Source: Jackrogersella multiformis (Eukaryota; Ascomycota; Sordariomycetes; Xylariales; Hypoxylaceae). From it: a stretch of DNA of 64,000 bases. This document shows, piece after piece, positions 60,772-64,000 of the stretch (position 1 is the first letter of the stretch; each line of letters opens with the position of its first letter). The notes below the pieces were generated by a model. The model searched no databases. It was given only the letters and a program-made list of their open reading frames with translations, and was not told the origin of the DNA. The stretch covers positions 2,294,001 to 2,358,000 of the forward strand of contig CADCXD010000004.1 of NCBI GenBank assembly GCA_902806575.1, written 5' to 3'. Both the position numbers and the translations under genes were made by a program.

Positions 60772-61716
60772 ATGCTAAAAAGACTTACTGCATCACGGTT
60801 TATACTTAGAGCTATCGCCAGAGCAAAACTTACTGGAAAACCTGTGGATAGATCGCGTATCTCGACGACAACTATTTCTCTCTTGAGACAGCCATTTGGA
60901 ACTAGTACTTTCAACCATAGTACAGCACGCAGCATGTCGACCTTCTCAAACACGGATACCGGCGACAAGCCGTCCGGGCCATATTATAATAAGAACATCG
61001 ATACTGACGCTACCTTGAAGGAGAAGGTTGAGACTCTGGCCAAGTTCGTGTCGTCATGCAAATTCGGCATGATGACTACGCGCGATACCTCGAGCGGCAA
61101 GCTAGTCTCTCGCTGCATGGCCGTCGCAGGAAAGGTAAGTGATGATGTTTTTGATACTCACCAACCCGTCGCGCCCTCTCCTCCTTTCTTACCTACCAGG
61201 TAGGTACCTAGCTTCCTGCATACCAAGCTAGATTACGCCATGAATAAGTAACCGAATAACTAACCGTATTCACCAACCCCCTAGGAGGGCGGCGACATCG
61301 ACCTAACCTTCACCACGAACACGGAATCGCACAAGACGGACGAACTGAAGGCGGACAAACATACTAACATCTCGTTCTGCGACAGCTCGGGCCAGTGGGC
61401 GTCGTTCGCGGGTGATGCCAGCATTAAGACCGACCGAGACACCGTGAAGAAATACTACAGCCCTACGCTCAAGGCGTGGCTCGGCGACCTGGGCGACGGC
61501 ACTCACGACGGGTCCGCAAATGACCCGCGCATAGGTGTGCTTAAGATCAAGACCAGCTCCGTCACGTACGCCATCACGGACAAGACGGTCGTCGGCAGGG
61601 CTGCCGAGATCGCCAAGGGCACGATCACCGGCGAGCCGGCAGGGGTCAACAAGTTGCGAGAAATCAGCGAGAAAGAGGTCCAGCAGTGGAGGGCCATAGC
61701 TTCAAAGGAGGATTAG
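60772..61716 (+). CDS. bli-3: Bli-3-type flavin-fold stress protein
   Basis: Exons 60772-61134 and 61285-61716 (264 residues from ATG 60772; intron GTAAGT...CCTAG). The body, from MSTFSNTDTGDKPSGPY on, matches the Neurospora blue-light-induced Bli-3 and general-stress-protein-26 family of pyridoxamine-phosphate-oxidase-like split barrels: KFGMMTTRD, GKLVSRCMAVAG, DLTFTTNTESHKTDEL, NISFCDSSGQWASFAGDA, KYYSPTLKAWLGDLGDG, DPRIGVLKIKT, EISEKEVQQWR. Light induction is known for the Neurospora gene and only inferred here. The first 54 residues (LKRLTASRFILRAIARAKLT...) are basic, Ser/Thr-rich and acid-poor, like a mitochondrial presequence. A second start at 60934 (MSTFS) would give the usual cytosolic form. 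Confidence 0.88.
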
Positions 61717-62833
61717 ATAGGTTGCGATGGGATGGGAGACTTGACATATATTTAATATATCTCATATGTTGCAACGTTGTGGTTAATCTGTCCTCGTAGG
61801 GGTTTGAGATCACATGTGATTCTTTTGTCTTTTCATCTCTAGTGTATATCAGTCGATCACCCTTCAATGAAAGTAGGAATTTGAAAATGGCGGTCTGAGT
61901 ATATATAGTATTTATAATCCAATATCTCGTTCTTAGAATGCCATCGCCTACCTATACGAAACAGCTGATTACCTACCTAGTCGACATGCTCACCTGAGGT
62001 TTACCTTAGATACCTACGAAGTGCCTCTAATATAGATGCTAGGTATACATACACTATATATATACGTGTAGTAGTAAAGTGGATAATAGTAATAACAAAT
62101 CTACATATTACATGATCATCAGCCGGGCCGTCCATATATTTGTAACCCTTTTTGCCGGAGTTGCTACTAAAAGGAGAAAGTGTGTCGGAGCTTGCGGTGC
62201 GTCGGAGGTAGGAAATTTTAATTTGGGGATTTGGAAGAATTAAGTCAGCCATGGCAAATGGCCAGTCAGCAACAAGCTTTAAAGAACCTTGAACCAGGCT
62301 AGCTGGGGCCATGCTCTGTAAGGTTATGTACGATACCCGAAACACAGGTACTACCTGCCACTACCTATCTACGACAGCCAGTAGAATGTCTTCAATTTAT
62401 GTGCAGGTGCTGATGTAAAGTGTTGGTAAGGCTTGGAGTGGCAGGGGTATCTGCGTACCCAGGTACCTACCGTCGGGAATTTTGTCAACGATTATTCTTG
62501 CTGACCAACTCGTGGAAGGAGTAGGTAGTACCTAGGTAATTACCAGGTAGACACATCCAGATTACCGGGTACCTCCCAGGTAAGTGACCCCTCTAACCCC
62601 TCTAACCCCTTCCCCCCTTTACCTTTTTCCTCTTATCAAGAACGTGGCAACCTTCACATCATCATCTTCTAAAACAAAACACAAAACGGGGCGAATCTTC
62701 GTGATATTTCTAGTGTAGCTTACTTACCTACCTACATAATGCATCCACCCTCGTCCCTGATTCGCGACCTACCTGATTTAGTATTACTATTCGATCCAGT
62801 ATAATAATACCTTGTAGCATCCATCCGCCCCTC
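61717..62833. other. Spacer with pyrimidine-rich pirin promoter
   Basis: About 1.1 kb. Near 62587-62610 there are repeated CCCCTCTAA units followed by a C/T tract, and palindrome members occur at about 62458-62470 and 62521-62540. No gene is seen; a 114-codon minus ORF (62001-62345) has no motif. Confidence 0.6.
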
Positions 62834-64000
62834 ATGAGGCTTTTGTCGCTTTCCATCTCTGTTCTTGTAGCAATACTCTCCATCGTCGTCTTCCGGGAAC
62901 AAGTATCCGACATTGCGACAGCATCTTTCAACCTTATCTTAGAGAGATTCAACAAGTTCTACGACGACAGTTATAATAAAAGGAGTAACAGTAGTGGCGT
63001 TGCAACCGATACTACCACAGTGACAGCGACGAAATCTGCCGAGTCCGAGTCCGAGTACGAGTCCAAGTCTCCCTTTTATAATCCAAGGGAACAACTTGTC
63101 GCAACCGAGATGTCCATCCCCCGCGCGATTCGTAAGGTCTTCCTGGCCGTCGAACAGGCGTATGTAACCTAAAATCCCTAAACTCCTTGGTTGAATAAGC
63201 CATCACTAACCCCCATTATTACAGCGAAGGCGCTGGAGCTCGGGTAAGACGTTCAGTGGGAACACCCCAGTTGCGCAACTTCTCGCCCTTCCTGATGCTC
63301 GACCACTTCAGCATCAAGCCCGGCGCCGGCTTCCCCGACCACCCGCATCGAGGTCAGGAGACCATCACCTACCTGCTCCACGGCGCCGTCGATCACGAGG
63401 ACTTTGCCGGCAACGAGGGGACCATCGAATCCGGTGATCTGCAGTTCATGACCGCCGGCCGCGGCATTATGCATGCCGAGATGCCACGCCAGAACCCCGA
63501 TGGCAGCGCCAATGTTGGCCTTCAGCTATGGGTCGACCTGCCCGCCCATCTCAAAGCCTGCGAACCTCGCTACCGTGACCTGCGCGCAAGCGAGATCCCG
63601 AGCGCCGACACGGATGATGGAAAGGTCCACATCAAGGTCATTTCGGGCCAGGCCGCCGGCGTTGACAGCGTCAAGGACCTGGCCTACACGCCTGTCTGGA
63701 TCCTCGACGTGCAGGTTAAGCCAGGCGGGAAGTTGGCGCAGCCCCTACCGAAAGGCTGGAACGCCTTCTCATACCAATTGGAGGGATCGGCTGTGTTCGG
63801 GTCTGGCGACAGCAAGCGGACTGTCGAACAGTACCACAACTGCGTATTCGAGCCGGAAGGCGACGTAGTCCTCGTCGAGGTGCCGGAGAGCGCAAAAGAA
63901 AGCGCCCGGTTCGTGATAGTGGCAGGCCAGATCCTCGATCAAAAGGTGGTGCAGTACGGACCGTTCGTGCTAAATACGCCCGACGAAGTGCAAAAGGCGC
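62834..64000 (+). CDS. Pirin family protein with hydrophobic N-terminal extension, cut by window edge
   Basis: Exons 62834-63159 and 63225-64000 (running off the edge; about 367 residues visible). Intron with GTATGT donor and TTACAG acceptor, joining AVEQ-A-EGAGARVRR. The body is a typical pirin bicupin: RNFSPFLMLDHF, FPDHPHRGQETITYLLHG with the metal-binding His pair HPH, GDLQFMTAGRGIMHAEMP with His and Glu ligands, and GLQLWVDLPA. Pirins bind iron and act as nuclear cofactors or quercetinase-like oxygenases. The canonical start MSIPRAIRKV is an internal ATG at 63110. The ATG at 62834 adds 92 residues beginning with a hydrophobic segment (LLSLSISVLVAILSIVVF), a potential signal anchor, then a Ser/Thr-rich linker. 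Which start is used is unclear. Confidence 0.88.

Overview
The window comes from a filamentous ascomycete (Pezizomycotina). The protein set points to Sordariomycetes, though the exact lineage is an inference. Evidence for this: genes carry short introns (about 60-170 bp) with fungal-type donors and CTAAC/CTAAT branch sites; there is a Bli-3-type flavin-binding-fold protein, a Zn2Cys6 regulator, a fungal CaMKK-like kinase and a DUF7514-type protein; coding DNA is GC-rich and the spacers are long and AT-rich. I rebuilt spliced models by joining exons at GT-AG sites (one GC-AG) and checking reading phase. All coordinates were read by eye, without alignment software.

Layout. 1-4212 (-) is the N-terminal two thirds or so of a kinesin-4-type motor that runs off the left edge. 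After a 6.8 kb spacer comes EME1 (11002-13101, +). It faces an FG-repeat/BTB protein (13600-15204, -). Next are a decayed beta-propeller hydrolase-like fragment (18057-18419), an SGNH esterase-like membrane-anchored protein (18829-20021, -), a broken Ty3/gypsy integrase relic (21224-21691, -) and about 4 kb of AT-rich DNA with no genes. A DUF7514-like protein (25808-26726, +) is followed by an 8 kb spacer and then a 1236-residue CaMKK/Ssp1-like kinase (34971-38853, +).

The second half is denser: an erythromycin-esterase-family protein (39976-41618, -), an RBR-type RING/IBR protein (42658-43530, -), a single-pass membrane protein (44809-45967, -), an unknown protein (46943-47683, -), a Zn2Cys6 transcription factor (48564-51056, +), three unknown proteins (51506-51994 +; 52613-53619 -; 54937-55413 -), a membrane-anchored lectin-like protein (58449-60158, +), Bli-3 (60772-61716, +) and a pirin cut by the right edge (62834-64000, +).

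The genes look like scattered core and accessory functions (DNA repair, motors, signalling, ubiquitin, redox and stress). They do not form a metabolic cluster. I found no rRNA, no convincing tRNA and no CRISPR. The most striking non-coding signal is a palindromic family built on TACCTAGGTA / TAGGTAGGTACC, scattered through almost every spacer and a few introns, but apparently absent from exons. I did not find a clearly novel multi-gene system. The best leads are the dispersed palindrome, the FG-repeat/BTB fusion, possible dual start sites in the pirin and Bli-3 genes, overlapping upstream ORFs before two genes, and a G-quadruplex-type tract upstream of the kinase.
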